A DNA stretch of 64,000 nt from Bordetella genomosp. 1 (lineage in GTDB: Bacteria > Pseudomonadota > Gammaproteobacteria > Burkholderiales > Burkholderiaceae_B): the NCBI RefSeq assembly GCF_002261335.1, contig NZ_NEVL01000005.1:124001-188000 (forward strand), written 5' to 3'. Made by a program: the position numbers and the translations under genes. The notes beneath the pieces are model-generated. The model searched no databases. It was given only the letters and a program-made list of their open reading frames with translations, and was not told where the DNA came from. Below, one piece after another: positions 28,586 to 35,981 of the stretch. Positions within the stretch are counted from its first letter, which is position 1. Every line of letters starts with the position of its first letter.

Positions 28586-29323
28586 TCAGGCGCCGGGACC
28601 CGCCACGGCGGCCCCTTCGATCCCGTGGCGCTTCAGGGCCTCGGCCACGAAGCCCTCGGCCTTCATCTGCTCGACGAAAGCCGACAGATAGGCGGCCGCC
28701 GCCTCGCCGCGCGCCTTGCGCAGGCCCATGGCCTGGCGGATCAGCATGAAGTGGCCATCGAGCAGGCGCAGGCCGCCCAGGCGGGCCGCGTCGGCCTGCA
28801 ACTGTTGCTTGACCCCCGCCGCGACCTCGAAGCCGCCGTCGATGAAGGTCTGCACCACGGTCGGCGAGGTCGGCGCGCGTTCGATCGCGGCGTGCTTGAG
28901 TTCACGCGTGAGATAGAGGTCGTAGGCGCTGCCCTTGCCCACCGTCACGCGGTTGCCCGCCACGTCCACCGCGTCGCGCGTGGCGATCGGCGAGTCGTCG
29001 CGCACCAGGTAGGCGCCCTCGATCACCACGTAGGGGCCGGTGAACGCGATCTGCTCGCCGCGCTTCGGGTCGATGGCGAAGAAGCCGATGTCGGCCTGGC
29101 CCTGCTCGACCGCCTGCACCGATTCGCCGGCGGAGGCGAACACCACCAGGTCGAGCGGCAGGCCGAGGCGGCGCGCCAGCTCGCCGGCCAGGTCGACCGA
29201 GACCCCGCCGGCGCGGCCCGCGGCCACGTCGCCGTGCGCCAGGATGGGATTGCCGACGTTGATCGAGGCGCGCAGGCGGCCGGTGGGCGCGAAGGCGTCG
29301 CGCAGCTGCGAATCTTCAGACAT
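28586..29323 (-). CDS. Family-3 solute-binding domain protein lacking a signal peptide
   Basis: 245 residues with the amino-acid-binding (SBP_bac_3) fold: RLRASINVGNPILAHG, GVSVDLAGELARRLGLPLDLVVF, ADIGFFAIDPKRGEQIAFTGPYVVIEGAYLV. The N-terminus MSEDSQLRDAFAPTG is hydrophilic, and a good GGAG site 7 bases before this ATG makes an overlooked signal peptide unlikely, so the protein should stay in the cytoplasm. No permease or ATPase is adjacent. It follows a GntR gene by 19 bp, which suggests a ligand-binding partner of, or catabolic companion to, that regulator rather than an importer component. Confidence 0.85.
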   Translation of the reverse strand: MSEDSQLRDAFAPTGRLRASINVGNPILAHGDVAAGRAGGVSVDLAGELARRLGLPLDLVVFASAGESVQAVEQGQADIGFFAIDPKRGEQIAFTGPYVVIEGAYLVRDDSPIATRDAVDVAGNRVTVGKGSAYDLYLTRELKHAAIERAPTSPTVVQTFIDGGFEVAAGVKQQLQADAARLGGLRLLDGHFMLIRQAMGLRKARGEAAAAYLSAFVEQMKAEGFVAEALKRHGIEGAAVAGPGA

Positions 29324-29342
29324 GGAAGCTCCTTGGACGGGT

Positions 29343-30239
29343 TCAGGATGCCAGCAACGGCCGGATGCCGGCCAGGTTTTCGAGCGTGCGCCCCAGATGG
29401 TGGGCCAGCGCGCGCGAGGCCTCGCGCTGGCGTCCGGCCTCGAGCAGGTCGAGGATCTCGAGATGCTGGTGACAATGTTCGATGTAGCGCTCGCGGTTCT
29501 GCATGGAGCGGTACGACAGCAGGCGCCGCACGCGGTTCACGCGGCGGATCGTGTCGATGAAAAAGGGATTGTGGCTGCCTTCCACCAGCGCCTCGTGAAA
29601 GCGCACGCCGCGATCGTGCAGCTGGTCGGGCGAGTCGGTGCCGATGGCGCCGTCCAGCAGGCGCTGCTCCGCCGCGCGGCAGCGCGCCAGCACCTCGGGC
29701 GCGATGCGGTAGCCCGGCTCCAGCAGCGCCGCGGGCTCGAGCGCGAGCCGCAGCCGGTACGACTGCAGCAGGCTGTCGGGCGTGGTCATCATCTCGGAGA
29801 AGGCCCAGCCGTAGCCCGCCGTGCGTTCGGCCCAGCCCTCCTGCGCGATGCGGGTCAGCAGCGCGGTCACCTGCGCGGCGGTCAGGTCGTAGCGCATGCG
29901 CAACGCGCTTTCGGTGCAGGCGGAAGGCAGGTCGCCGCGCAGCAGGTCTTCGGCAAGCTGGAAATAGACCCGCGTGACCTCGTCGGGCTCGCCCAGGCCG
30001 AGGCGCCGCGTGGCGCGCGCGCTCAACGTGTCGAGCGGCTGCGCCAGAAAGTAGCCGCGATTCGGCACGTGGCGCAGCATGCCCTGCTCCTGCAGCCGCG
30101 CCAGCGCCTCGTTCACGGGCGAACGCGACACGCGCAGGCGGACCGCCAGCTGTTGCGCGGCGAGATGGGTGCCGACCGGCACGTCGTCCTGGCGCAGCAG
30201 GTCGACGATACGGTTCAGGACGGTGGACGGTCCGGACAT
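29343..30239 (-). CDS. GntR-family regulator (FCD) with an apparent second winged helix
   Basis: 298 residues. Residues 1-65 form a GntR winged helix (LAAQQLAVRLRVSRSPVNEALARLQEQGMLRHVPNRGYF). Residues about 90-150 look like another winged helix (LRMRYDLTAAQVTALLTRIAQEGWAERTAGYGWAFS) before a C-terminal FCD ligand domain (LHDRGVRFHEALVEGSHNPFF, HHLGRTL) with candidate metal-binding His/Asp residues. FCD proteins usually have one DNA-binding domain and about 230 residues, so the extra 70 residues are notable. Probably co-transcribed with the signal-less binding protein. Confidence 0.87.
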   Translation of the reverse strand: MSGPSTVLNRIVDLLRQDDVPVGTHLAAQQLAVRLRVSRSPVNEALARLQEQGMLRHVPNRGYFLAQPLDTLSARATRRLGLGEPDEVTRVYFQLAEDLLRGDLPSACTESALRMRYDLTAAQVTALLTRIAQEGWAERTAGYGWAFSEMMTTPDSLLQSYRLRLALEPAALLEPGYRIAPEVLARCRAAEQRLLDGAIGTDSPDQLHDRGVRFHEALVEGSHNPFFIDTIRRVNRVRRLLSYRSMQNRERYIEHCHQHLEILDLLEAGRQREASRALAHHLGRTLENLAGIRPLLAS

Positions 30240-30283
30240 GGAGGGAGGCCTCGACGTTCAGAAGAGCAAGTTACGGCGACGCG

Positions 30284-30307
30284 TTGCGTGCACACGGGCG
30301 TGCGCAA
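30284..30307. promoter_or_regulatory. Imperfect palindrome near the gntR start
   Basis: TTGCG at one end mirrors CGCAA at the other, with 7 of 10 positions symmetric across each arm. It lies 45 bp before the gntR start at 30239 and is a candidate autoregulatory site. Confidence 0.35.
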
Positions 30308-30409
30308 GAATAGCCGGGATTGGTCGGGTGAGCGCGGCCGGCCGGGCCGGCGGCGCCGTCCGGAAGCAGCGCTGGCCGAGGCGCGCGGCGCGCGGGCAAG
30401 GGCGCATTT

Positions 30410-30435
30410 TTGCATTTACCCAAGGTGAAGTGCAA
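30410..30435. promoter_or_regulatory. Imperfect palindrome TTGCA...TGCAA
   Basis: TTGCATTTACC faces GGTGAAGTGCAA across CAA, near-symmetric with one offset base. It is between the gntR gene and the C45 promoter and unlike the TTGGCGCCAA sites, so a different regulator probably binds it. Confidence 0.35.
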
Positions 30436-30531
30436 TCGCATCGCGGCGGGCCTTCCCGCCCGGGCGCCGCTCGCGCGGCCCGGCTCGCGCGTCCAGCATC
30501 GGGAAAAACCCTCAGATTTTTGCGCCCTATA

Positions 30532-30541
30532 TTGGCGCCAA
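30532..30541. promoter_or_regulatory. TTGGCGCCAA operator A (C45-binding protein operon)
   Basis: Perfect 10-bp palindrome, 55 bp before the C45 start codon. It falls between a TTGCGC -35-like hexamer (30520-30525) and TAATCT/TAATAT -10-like hexamers (30544-30554), a position suited to repression. One of four identical copies in this region. Confidence 0.7.
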
Positions 30542-30596
30542 AATAATCTAATATTTTCCTCTTCCATCGTCCCTGCGCAGGCGCCTGCCTTCCACC

Positions 30597-31736
30597 ATGT
30601 CCCAGATCCCGCAGTTTCCCTTCGTGTCCGTGTCCGGCAATCCCGAGGAGCGCGGCCGCTCCTACGGCCAGCAGGCGCGCGAGCGCGTGCGCAAGAGCGC
30701 CGCGATGTACGGCCAGACCCTGGTCGAGCTGGGCTACGACGCCGCCGCGCGCAGCAGCCTGATTGCACATTTCGCACGCGAGATCGAGGCGTTCGCGCCG
30801 CACTACCTCGAGGAAATGCGCGGCATCGCCGCCGGTGCCGACGTGGCGTTCGAAGACGTGGTCATGATCAACGCGCGCACCGAGGTGATCGCCAAGGCGC
30901 GCGCCGAAAAGAAGAAGGCCGCCGAACTCGAGCCGGGCGACGGCTGCACGGGCGCGCTCATCCTGCCGACCCGCTCGGCCAACGGCAACCTGATCCATGG
31001 CCAGAACTGGGACTGGCGCGCCGAGTGCGCCGAGACCGCCATCGTGCTGCGCGTGCGCAACGACAACGGGCCCGACTTCCTCACCTTCGTGGAGGCGGGC
31101 GGGCTGGCGCGTAGCGGCCTGAACAGCGCCGGCGTGTCCATCACCGCCAACTACCTGGAATCCGACCGCGACTTCCGCCAGCTCGGCGTGCCGCTCTCGC
31201 TGATCCGCCGCAAGGTGCTGGAGCAGAGCCATTTCGCGCTGGCGCTCAAGGCGGTGGCCACCACGCCGAAGTCGTGCTCGAACAACATCATGATCGGCAT
31301 GGCGCAGGGCTTCGGCATCGACTTCGAGTGCACCACCGACGAGGCGTTCCCGATCTATCCCGGCAACGACGACCTGATCGTGCACGCCAATCACTGGGTC
31401 AGCGAAGTGGCGCTGGGCAAGCTGCGCGACACCGGCCGCGCCAGCACGCCCGAGAGCGCCTACCGCGACTGGCGCGTGCGCCGCCTGCTCAACGAGCAGG
31501 ACAAGCTCACGCGCGAAGACCTCAAGCGCGCGCTGTTCGACGACTTCGGCGCGCCCTATTCCGTCTGCCGCCCGCCCCGTCCGGGCAGCCACGACAATCT
31601 GTCGGCCACGGTCTCGATGGTCATCATGGAGCCGGCCGCCGGCCTGATGGAGGTGGCGCCGCTGCCCGCGCTCAACCGCACGTTCACGCGCTACAGCCTG
31701 ACCGACGAACCGCAGCTGCTCGCCAGCGCGGCCTGA
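30597..31736 (+). CDS. C45-family acyltransferase/peptidase (AAT-like Ntn hydrolase)
   Basis: 379 residues of the acyl-CoA:6-aminopenicillanate acyltransferase (peptidase C45) family. Autocleavage before Cys117 in EPGDGCTGALI would expose the nucleophile; HGQNWDW, GLARSGLNSAGVSITANYL and HANHW are family stretches. Members hydrolyse or transfer acyl groups on amide bonds, for example of beta-lactams or N-acyl amino acids. There is no signal peptide, so it acts in the cytoplasm, on compounds brought in by the binding protein encoded 67 bp downstream. The natural substrate is unknown. Confidence 0.87.
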   Translation: MSQIPQFPFVSVSGNPEERGRSYGQQARERVRKSAAMYGQTLVELGYDAAARSSLIAHFAREIEAFAPHYLEEMRGIAAGADVAFEDVVMINARTEVIAKARAEKKKAAELEPGDGCTGALILPTRSANGNLIHGQNWDWRAECAETAIVLRVRNDNGPDFLTFVEAGGLARSGLNSAGVSITANYLESDRDFRQLGVPLSLIRRKVLEQSHFALALKAVATTPKSCSNNIMIGMAQGFGIDFECTTDEAFPIYPGNDDLIVHANHWVSEVALGKLRDTGRASTPESAYRDWRVRRLLNEQDKLTREDLKRALFDDFGAPYSVCRPPRPGSHDNLSATVSMVIMEPAAGLMEVAPLPALNRTFTRYSLTDEPQLLASAA

Positions 31737-31803
31737 GGCCGGCACCAGGGTCCGGGGCCGCGCCCCGGCCCGCCTACGACGATATACAAGGGGAACACCG
31801 CCG

Positions 31804-33360
31804 ATGAAACTGAACCGAACCGCCGCCCTGGTGGCGCTCGCGCTCGCGGGCGCCGCCGCGCAGGCCCAGACCGCGCCGCCGCTGCGCATCTCGTTCACCG
31901 CCGACATCCGCTCGACCGAGCCGGGCGTGAACCGCGACAGCAACAGCGACGCGCTGGTGATGCACATCGTGGAAGGCCTGGTGGCCTATGGCGAGGACGC
32001 CGAGGTGCGGCCGATGCTGGCCCGCTCCGTCGAGATCAGCCCCGACGGCAAGACCTACACCTTCACGCTGCGCGAGGGCGTGACCTTCAGCAATGGCGCG
32101 CCGCTCACCTCGGCCGACGTCAAATGGACCTGGGACCACTACATGGCGCCCAAGTCCGGCTGGCGCTGCCTGAGCGAGTTCGACGGCCGCGGCCCGGCCA
32201 AGGTCACCGGCGTGGACACGCCCGACGCCCGCACCGTGGTGTTCCACCTGGAAGCCCCCTCGGGCCTGTTTCTCGCCTCGCTGGCGCGCATCGACTGCGG
32301 CGGCACCGGCATCGTGCACAAGGACTCGGTCAGGCCGGACGGCAGCTGGGACCGGCCCATCGGCACCGGCCCGTTCGTGCTCGACGAGTGGAAGCGCGGC
32401 GAGTACGTCAGCCTCAAGCGCAACCCCAAGTACGCCAATCTCGACGGCAAGCGCGACGGCTATACCGGCTCCAAGCGGCCCCTGGTGGACGCGGTGCGCT
32501 TCGTGATCGTGCCCGACGACGCCACCGCCAAGGCGGCGCTGCAGCGCGGCGACATCGACATCATCGAGGATGTCTCCAACAACGACGTGGCGCCGTTGCA
32601 ATCGCTCAAGGGCGTGACGGTCGCGCATGCGCCGGTGATGAGCGTGACCGGCCTGCTGCTGCAGACGCGCGACCCCTTGCTGGCCGATCCCAGGATGCGC
32701 CAGGCGCTGGCGCACGCGATCGATCATCCGCAGCTCACCGCCGCGGTGAGCGAGGGGCTGGCCAAGCCCAACAACTCGCTGGTGCCGCTGGTCTCGCCCT
32801 ACTACGGCGCGGTCGAGAAAAAGGGCTGGGACTACGATCCCGCACTGGCGCAGCGGCTGCTGAAGGAGGCCGGCTACAAGGGCCAGGAACTGGTCATCAT
32901 CACGACCAAGCGCTACCCGCAGTCGTACAACTCGGCCATCATCATCCAGGCCATGCTGCAGGCGATCGGCGTCAATGCCAGGCTCGAGGTCATGGAATGG
33001 GCCACCCAGCTCGACCGCTACAACGCCGGCAACTACCAGATGATGACCTTCCCGTACTCGGCCCGCCTCGACGCGGCGCTGAGCTACGAGATGGTGACCG
33101 GCGACAAGCAGAAGCAGCCGCGCAAGGTCTGGGACAACCCCAAGGCCATCGCGCTGGTCGAGCAGGCCTCGCGCAGCGCCGACCACGCGGAGCGCCAGCA
33201 GCTGTTCGACCAGCTGCACACGCTGATGCTGGCCGACGTGCCGCTGGTGCCGCTCTACAACGGCCTGGACATCGGCGCCTACCGCAACGACATCAAGGGC
33301 TACACGCCGTGGGCCGTGAAGAAGCCGCGCGCGTGGGAGGTGGAACGCGCCGCGAAGTAG
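31804..33360 (+). CDS. ABC substrate-binding protein, family 5 (paralogue 1)
   Basis: 518-residue periplasmic peptide-type binding protein. Signal peptide MKLNRTAALVALALAGAAAQAQ. Typical stretches: ADIRSTEPGVNRDSNSDALVMHIVEGLVAYG, YTFTLREGVTFSNGAPLTSADVKW, IGTGPFVLDEWKRGEYV and NNSLVPLVSPYYGAVEKKGWDYDP. It is clearly paralogous to the protein at 33489 (ADIRSTxPGVNRD and IGTGPFxxxEWKRGE shared). Second gene of the C45 operon, followed by a strong terminator. Likely delivers substrate to the DppBC-like permease encoded at 37.6-39.4 kb. Confidence 0.92.
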   Translation: MKLNRTAALVALALAGAAAQAQTAPPLRISFTADIRSTEPGVNRDSNSDALVMHIVEGLVAYGEDAEVRPMLARSVEISPDGKTYTFTLREGVTFSNGAPLTSADVKWTWDHYMAPKSGWRCLSEFDGRGPAKVTGVDTPDARTVVFHLEAPSGLFLASLARIDCGGTGIVHKDSVRPDGSWDRPIGTGPFVLDEWKRGEYVSLKRNPKYANLDGKRDGYTGSKRPLVDAVRFVIVPDDATAKAALQRGDIDIIEDVSNNDVAPLQSLKGVTVAHAPVMSVTGLLLQTRDPLLADPRMRQALAHAIDHPQLTAAVSEGLAKPNNSLVPLVSPYYGAVEKKGWDYDPALAQRLLKEAGYKGQELVIITTKRYPQSYNSAIIIQAMLQAIGVNARLEVMEWATQLDRYNAGNYQMMTFPYSARLDAALSYEMVTGDKQKQPRKVWDNPKAIALVEQASRSADHAERQQLFDQLHTLMLADVPLVPLYNGLDIGAYRNDIKGYTPWAVKKPRAWEVERAAK

Positions 33361-33386
33361 CGGCCCGCCCCGCAGCGCCATACTCG

Positions 33387-33410
33387 ACCCGGGCCCGCCC
33401 CGGGTTTTTT
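33387..33410 (+). terminator. Rho-independent terminator of the C45 operon
   Basis: ACCCGGG (33387-33393) pairs with CCCGGGT (33399-33405) across a CCCGC loop and is followed by a run of T to 33410. It is 26 bp past the binding-protein stop. Confidence 0.85.
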
Positions 33411-33439
33411 CATGGGCGCATGCCGTTGCGCGCGCAATG

Positions 33440-33465
33440 AAAACGGCCGCACCGAAGTGCGGCCG
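33440..33465 (-). terminator. Rho-independent terminator with UUCG loop
   Basis: Perfect 9-bp stem CGGCCGCAC/GTGCGGCCG around CGAA (UUCG on the minus strand), followed on the minus strand by TTTT. It ends the second binding-protein gene and stands back to back with the preceding plus-strand terminator. Confidence 0.85.
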
Positions 33466-33488
33466 GTCGCGCCAGCCTGGCGGCAGGC

Positions 33489-35042
33489 TCATTGCCCGAC
33501 GGTGGTCTCCCACGCACGCGGCTTGCCTTCCCAGACGGAGAAGCCCTGCACGCGCGAGGTGTTGGCCCAGGCGTCGGCGCCGTTGTACAGCACGATCAGC
33601 GGCGTCTGCGCCAGCATCAGCGCGTGCATCTTGTCGAAGATGGCCTGGCGCCTGGCCGGATCGGACTCGGCAAAACTGGCGTCGAGCAGCTTGAGCGCCT
33701 CGGGGTCTTCCCAGACCTTGCGCGGCTGCTTGTCCTTGTCGCCGGTGAACTGCTCATAGCTGAGCGCCGGGTCCAGGCGCGACGAGTACGAGAACGAGCT
33801 GATCTGGTACTTGCCGGAGTTGTAGCGGTCGAGCTGGGTGGCCCATTCGATCACCTCGATGCGCGCATTGATGCCCACCGACTGCATCATCGCCTGCGCC
33901 ATCACCGCCACCTGGTAGCTCGGCACGTGGGTGCGCTTGTTGGCATAGATGACGATGGGCTCGCCCTTGTAGCCGGCTTCCTGCAACAGCTTCTGCGCGC
34001 GCGCGGGGTCGTAGTCGTAGCCCTTCTTCTGCGCCGCGTCGAAATAGGCCGAGCTGGTGTGGATGCCGGAATTGTTGAACTGGCCCAGGCCCTCGGAGGC
34101 CGCCAGCACGATCTGCGGCATGTCGAGCGAGGCGGCGATGGCCTGGCGCAGCTTCACGTTCTTCAACAGCGGGTCGCGGGTCTGGAGCAGCAGCACGTGC
34201 TTGGTGGCGTCGTGCGGCACGAACACGTTCACCTTGCCGTTGGCGCGCAGGTCGGCCACGTCGGTGTTGGTGACCTGGCTGGCGTCGATCGCGCCGGACA
34301 TCAGGCCCGCCTTGATGGTGGAGGGATCGGGCACGACCAGGAACTTCACCTCGTCGACCAACGGGCGCTTGCCGCCCAGGAAGCCGTCGGGCTTGCCGCT
34401 GCCGGGCGACTGGTAGTCCTTGAAGGCGGACAGCAGCACGAACTCGCCGCGCTTCCATTCCTTGAACTGGAACGGGCCGGTGCCGATGGGCTTGTCCCAG
34501 GTGCCGTCCGGCTTGAGCGAATCCTTGTGGATGATCGCCGTCATGCCGCAATCGGTGCGGGCCAGGGAGTCGAGGAACACGGCGGACTTGTGGTCGATCT
34601 TCATCACCACCGTGTGCGCGTCGGGCGCGCTCACCTCCGTGACCTTCAGGCCGTTGCGGCCGTCGAAATCGCTGCGGCAGCGCCAGTCGGTGCCGGCGTC
34701 CATGTAGCGCTGCCAGTTCCACAGCACGTCGGCCGAGGTGAGCACCGCGCCGTTGTGGAACTTCACGCCCTCGCGCAGCGCGAAGGTGTAGGTCAGGCCA
34801 TCTTCCGAGACCTCGACCGACCGGGCCAGGAGCGGGCCCACGGTGCCGTTGTCGCGGTAGCCCACCAGCCCTTCCACCATGTTCAGCACCACGCCGTCGG
34901 TGGTGTTGTCGCGGTTCACGCCCGGGTTGGTCGAGCGGATGTCGGCCGGCTGCGCGATGGTGAGCGTGGCGGCGTGCGCGCCCCAGGCGGCCGACAGGGC
35001 CAGGACCAGCGCGAGCGGCCGGGCGTAGGTGGTGAAGGACAT
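33489..35042 (-). CDS. ABC substrate-binding protein, family 5 (paralogue 2)
   Basis: 517-residue periplasmic peptide-type binding protein, signal peptide MSFTTYARPLALVLALSAAWGAHA. Shares long stretches with the protein at 31804: ADIRSTNPGVNRDNTTDG, YTFALREGVKFHNGAVLTSADVLW, IGTGPFQFKEWKRGEF, GYDYDPARAQKLLQEAGYKG. The start at 35042 has a GGAG site 8 bases upstream; longer readings lack one. Monocistronic, with its own TTGGCGCCAA site and terminator. Two binding proteins for one permease suggest two related ligands or induction states. Confidence 0.92.
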   Translation of the reverse strand: MSFTTYARPLALVLALSAAWGAHAATLTIAQPADIRSTNPGVNRDNTTDGVVLNMVEGLVGYRDNGTVGPLLARSVEVSEDGLTYTFALREGVKFHNGAVLTSADVLWNWQRYMDAGTDWRCRSDFDGRNGLKVTEVSAPDAHTVVMKIDHKSAVFLDSLARTDCGMTAIIHKDSLKPDGTWDKPIGTGPFQFKEWKRGEFVLLSAFKDYQSPGSGKPDGFLGGKRPLVDEVKFLVVPDPSTIKAGLMSGAIDASQVTNTDVADLRANGKVNVFVPHDATKHVLLLQTRDPLLKNVKLRQAIAASLDMPQIVLAASEGLGQFNNSGIHTSSAYFDAAQKKGYDYDPARAQKLLQEAGYKGEPIVIYANKRTHVPSYQVAVMAQAMMQSVGINARIEVIEWATQLDRYNSGKYQISSFSYSSRLDPALSYEQFTGDKDKQPRKVWEDPEALKLLDASFAESDPARRQAIFDKMHALMLAQTPLIVLYNGADAWANTSRVQGFSVWEGKPRAWETTVGQ

Positions 35043-35081
35043 GAAGAGACTCCAGGCTGCCGCGCCAGATTTTCCAATAAA

Positions 35082-35091
35082 TTGGCGCCAA
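35082..35091. promoter_or_regulatory. TTGGCGCCAA operator B (second binding protein)
   Basis: Perfect 10-bp palindrome 40 bp before the start at 35042. A CATAAT -10-like hexamer (minus strand, 35103-35108) lies just upstream, which would put the site at the transcription start. Confidence 0.7.
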
Positions 35092-35215
35092 AGAAAGCGC
35101 CTATTATGGGCGGCCCACCGGGGCGTGCCATCCGGGGTATCCCTGAAAGCGGCGCGGCCCGCACGAGGCGGGCCGCAATCGATGCGCATGCGGGCGGCGC
35201 GGGGCCGCGCGCGGA

Positions 35216-35854
35216 TCAGGACACGTCCTGGTTGATGTGGGCCGTGATGACCTTCTGCAGCCGCTTCACGTCGTTGGCCTCGATGGCCTCGACCATCTCG
35301 AAGTGCTCGCGCGCCGACTTCTCGATACGGGCGTGGGTGACCCATTCGCGCGCCACGGCCGACGGGCCGCGGCTACGCATCTCGAGGATCAGCGCGGCCA
35401 GTTCGCGGTTGCGGCACATGTCGTAGACCGCGGCGTGAAAGGCCAGGTTGACCTCGTATTGCTCGAGCAGGGTGCCGGTCTTGAGCAGGCCGTTGAAGCG
35501 CTCGGCCAGCTGCTTGACGAGCCGCAGCTTGGAGGCGGTCACGTTGTTCATCAGATCGGCCGCCGCGCCGGTTTCGAGCAGCAGGCGGATCTCGCGCAGC
35601 TCTTCATGACGCTGCGGGTCCATCGCGAACACGTGATAGCCGCGATTCGGGATGTGGGTGATGAGGCGCTTGCCCGCGAGCTGGTCGAGCGCGCGCCGCA
35701 CGTCCAGGCGCTTGGCGCCATAGCGGTCCTGCAGATCGATCTGCTTGAGCCAGGCGCCCGGGCCGTACATCCCGGCCTGGATGTCCTGGGCGATGCGGTC
35801 GGCCAGATTGGACTGGACGGTTGAGGCCGTTTTCGGCGCGGCCGATTTCGGCAT
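35216..35854 (-). CDS. GntR-family transcriptional regulator (FCD domain)
   Basis: 212 residues. Winged helix at about 10-75 (NLADRIAQDIQAGMYGPGAWLKQIDLQDRYGAKRLDVRRALDQLAGKRLITHIPNRGYHVF) and FCD domain from about 85 (LREIRLLLETGAAADLM, NLAFHAAVYDMCRN, HFEMVEAIEANDVKRLQ). It sits inside the peptide-uptake cluster, between the second binding protein and the ABC operon. Its own promoter carries different repeats (GCATGCA) rather than TTGGCGCCAA, so it may sense the imported compound at other sites or be autoregulated independently. Confidence 0.88.
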   Translation of the reverse strand: MPKSAAPKTASTVQSNLADRIAQDIQAGMYGPGAWLKQIDLQDRYGAKRLDVRRALDQLAGKRLITHIPNRGYHVFAMDPQRHEELREIRLLLETGAAADLMNNVTASKLRLVKQLAERFNGLLKTGTLLEQYEVNLAFHAAVYDMCRNRELAALILEMRSRGPSAVAREWVTHARIEKSAREHFEMVEAIEANDVKRLQKVITAHINQDVS

Positions 35855-35875
35855 GACGTGCTCCCGCGATGTTAG

Positions 35876-35906
35876 GCATGCAATTATCGAGCATGCATTT
35901 TATGCA
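35876..35906. promoter_or_regulatory. GCATGCA direct repeats upstream of gntR
   Basis: GCATGCA occurs at 35876-35882 and again at 35891-35897 (15-bp period, about one and a half helical turns), with a third ATGCA at 35902-35906. Located 22-52 bp before the gntR start, suited to autoregulation. Confidence 0.45.
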
Positions 35907-35934
35907 AAACCCGCCGCCGTCGGATCGGCGGCGG
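35906..35934 (-). terminator. Probable terminator of the ABC importer operon
   Basis: CCGCCGCCG (35911-35919) pairs with CGGCGGCGG (35926-35934) over a TCGGAT loop; on the minus strand it is followed by GTTTTG. It lies 47 bp after the ATPase stop. The T tract is short, so efficiency is uncertain. Confidence 0.6.
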
Positions 35935-35981
35935 CGGGCGGCAATGACGGACGCCAGGGGTGGCGGCGCCGTCACGCGCCG

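Larger units (their letters stand above)
30240..30596. other. Divergent regulatory region between gntR and C45 operon
   Basis: No gene is supported in these 357 bases. Three symmetric elements are visible: a 24-bp imperfect palindrome at 30284-30307, a 26-bp imperfect palindrome at 30410-30435 and the perfect TTGGCGCCAA at 30532-30541. The AT-rich core from about 30512 to 30560 is the likely promoter of the C45 operon. Confidence 0.7.
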
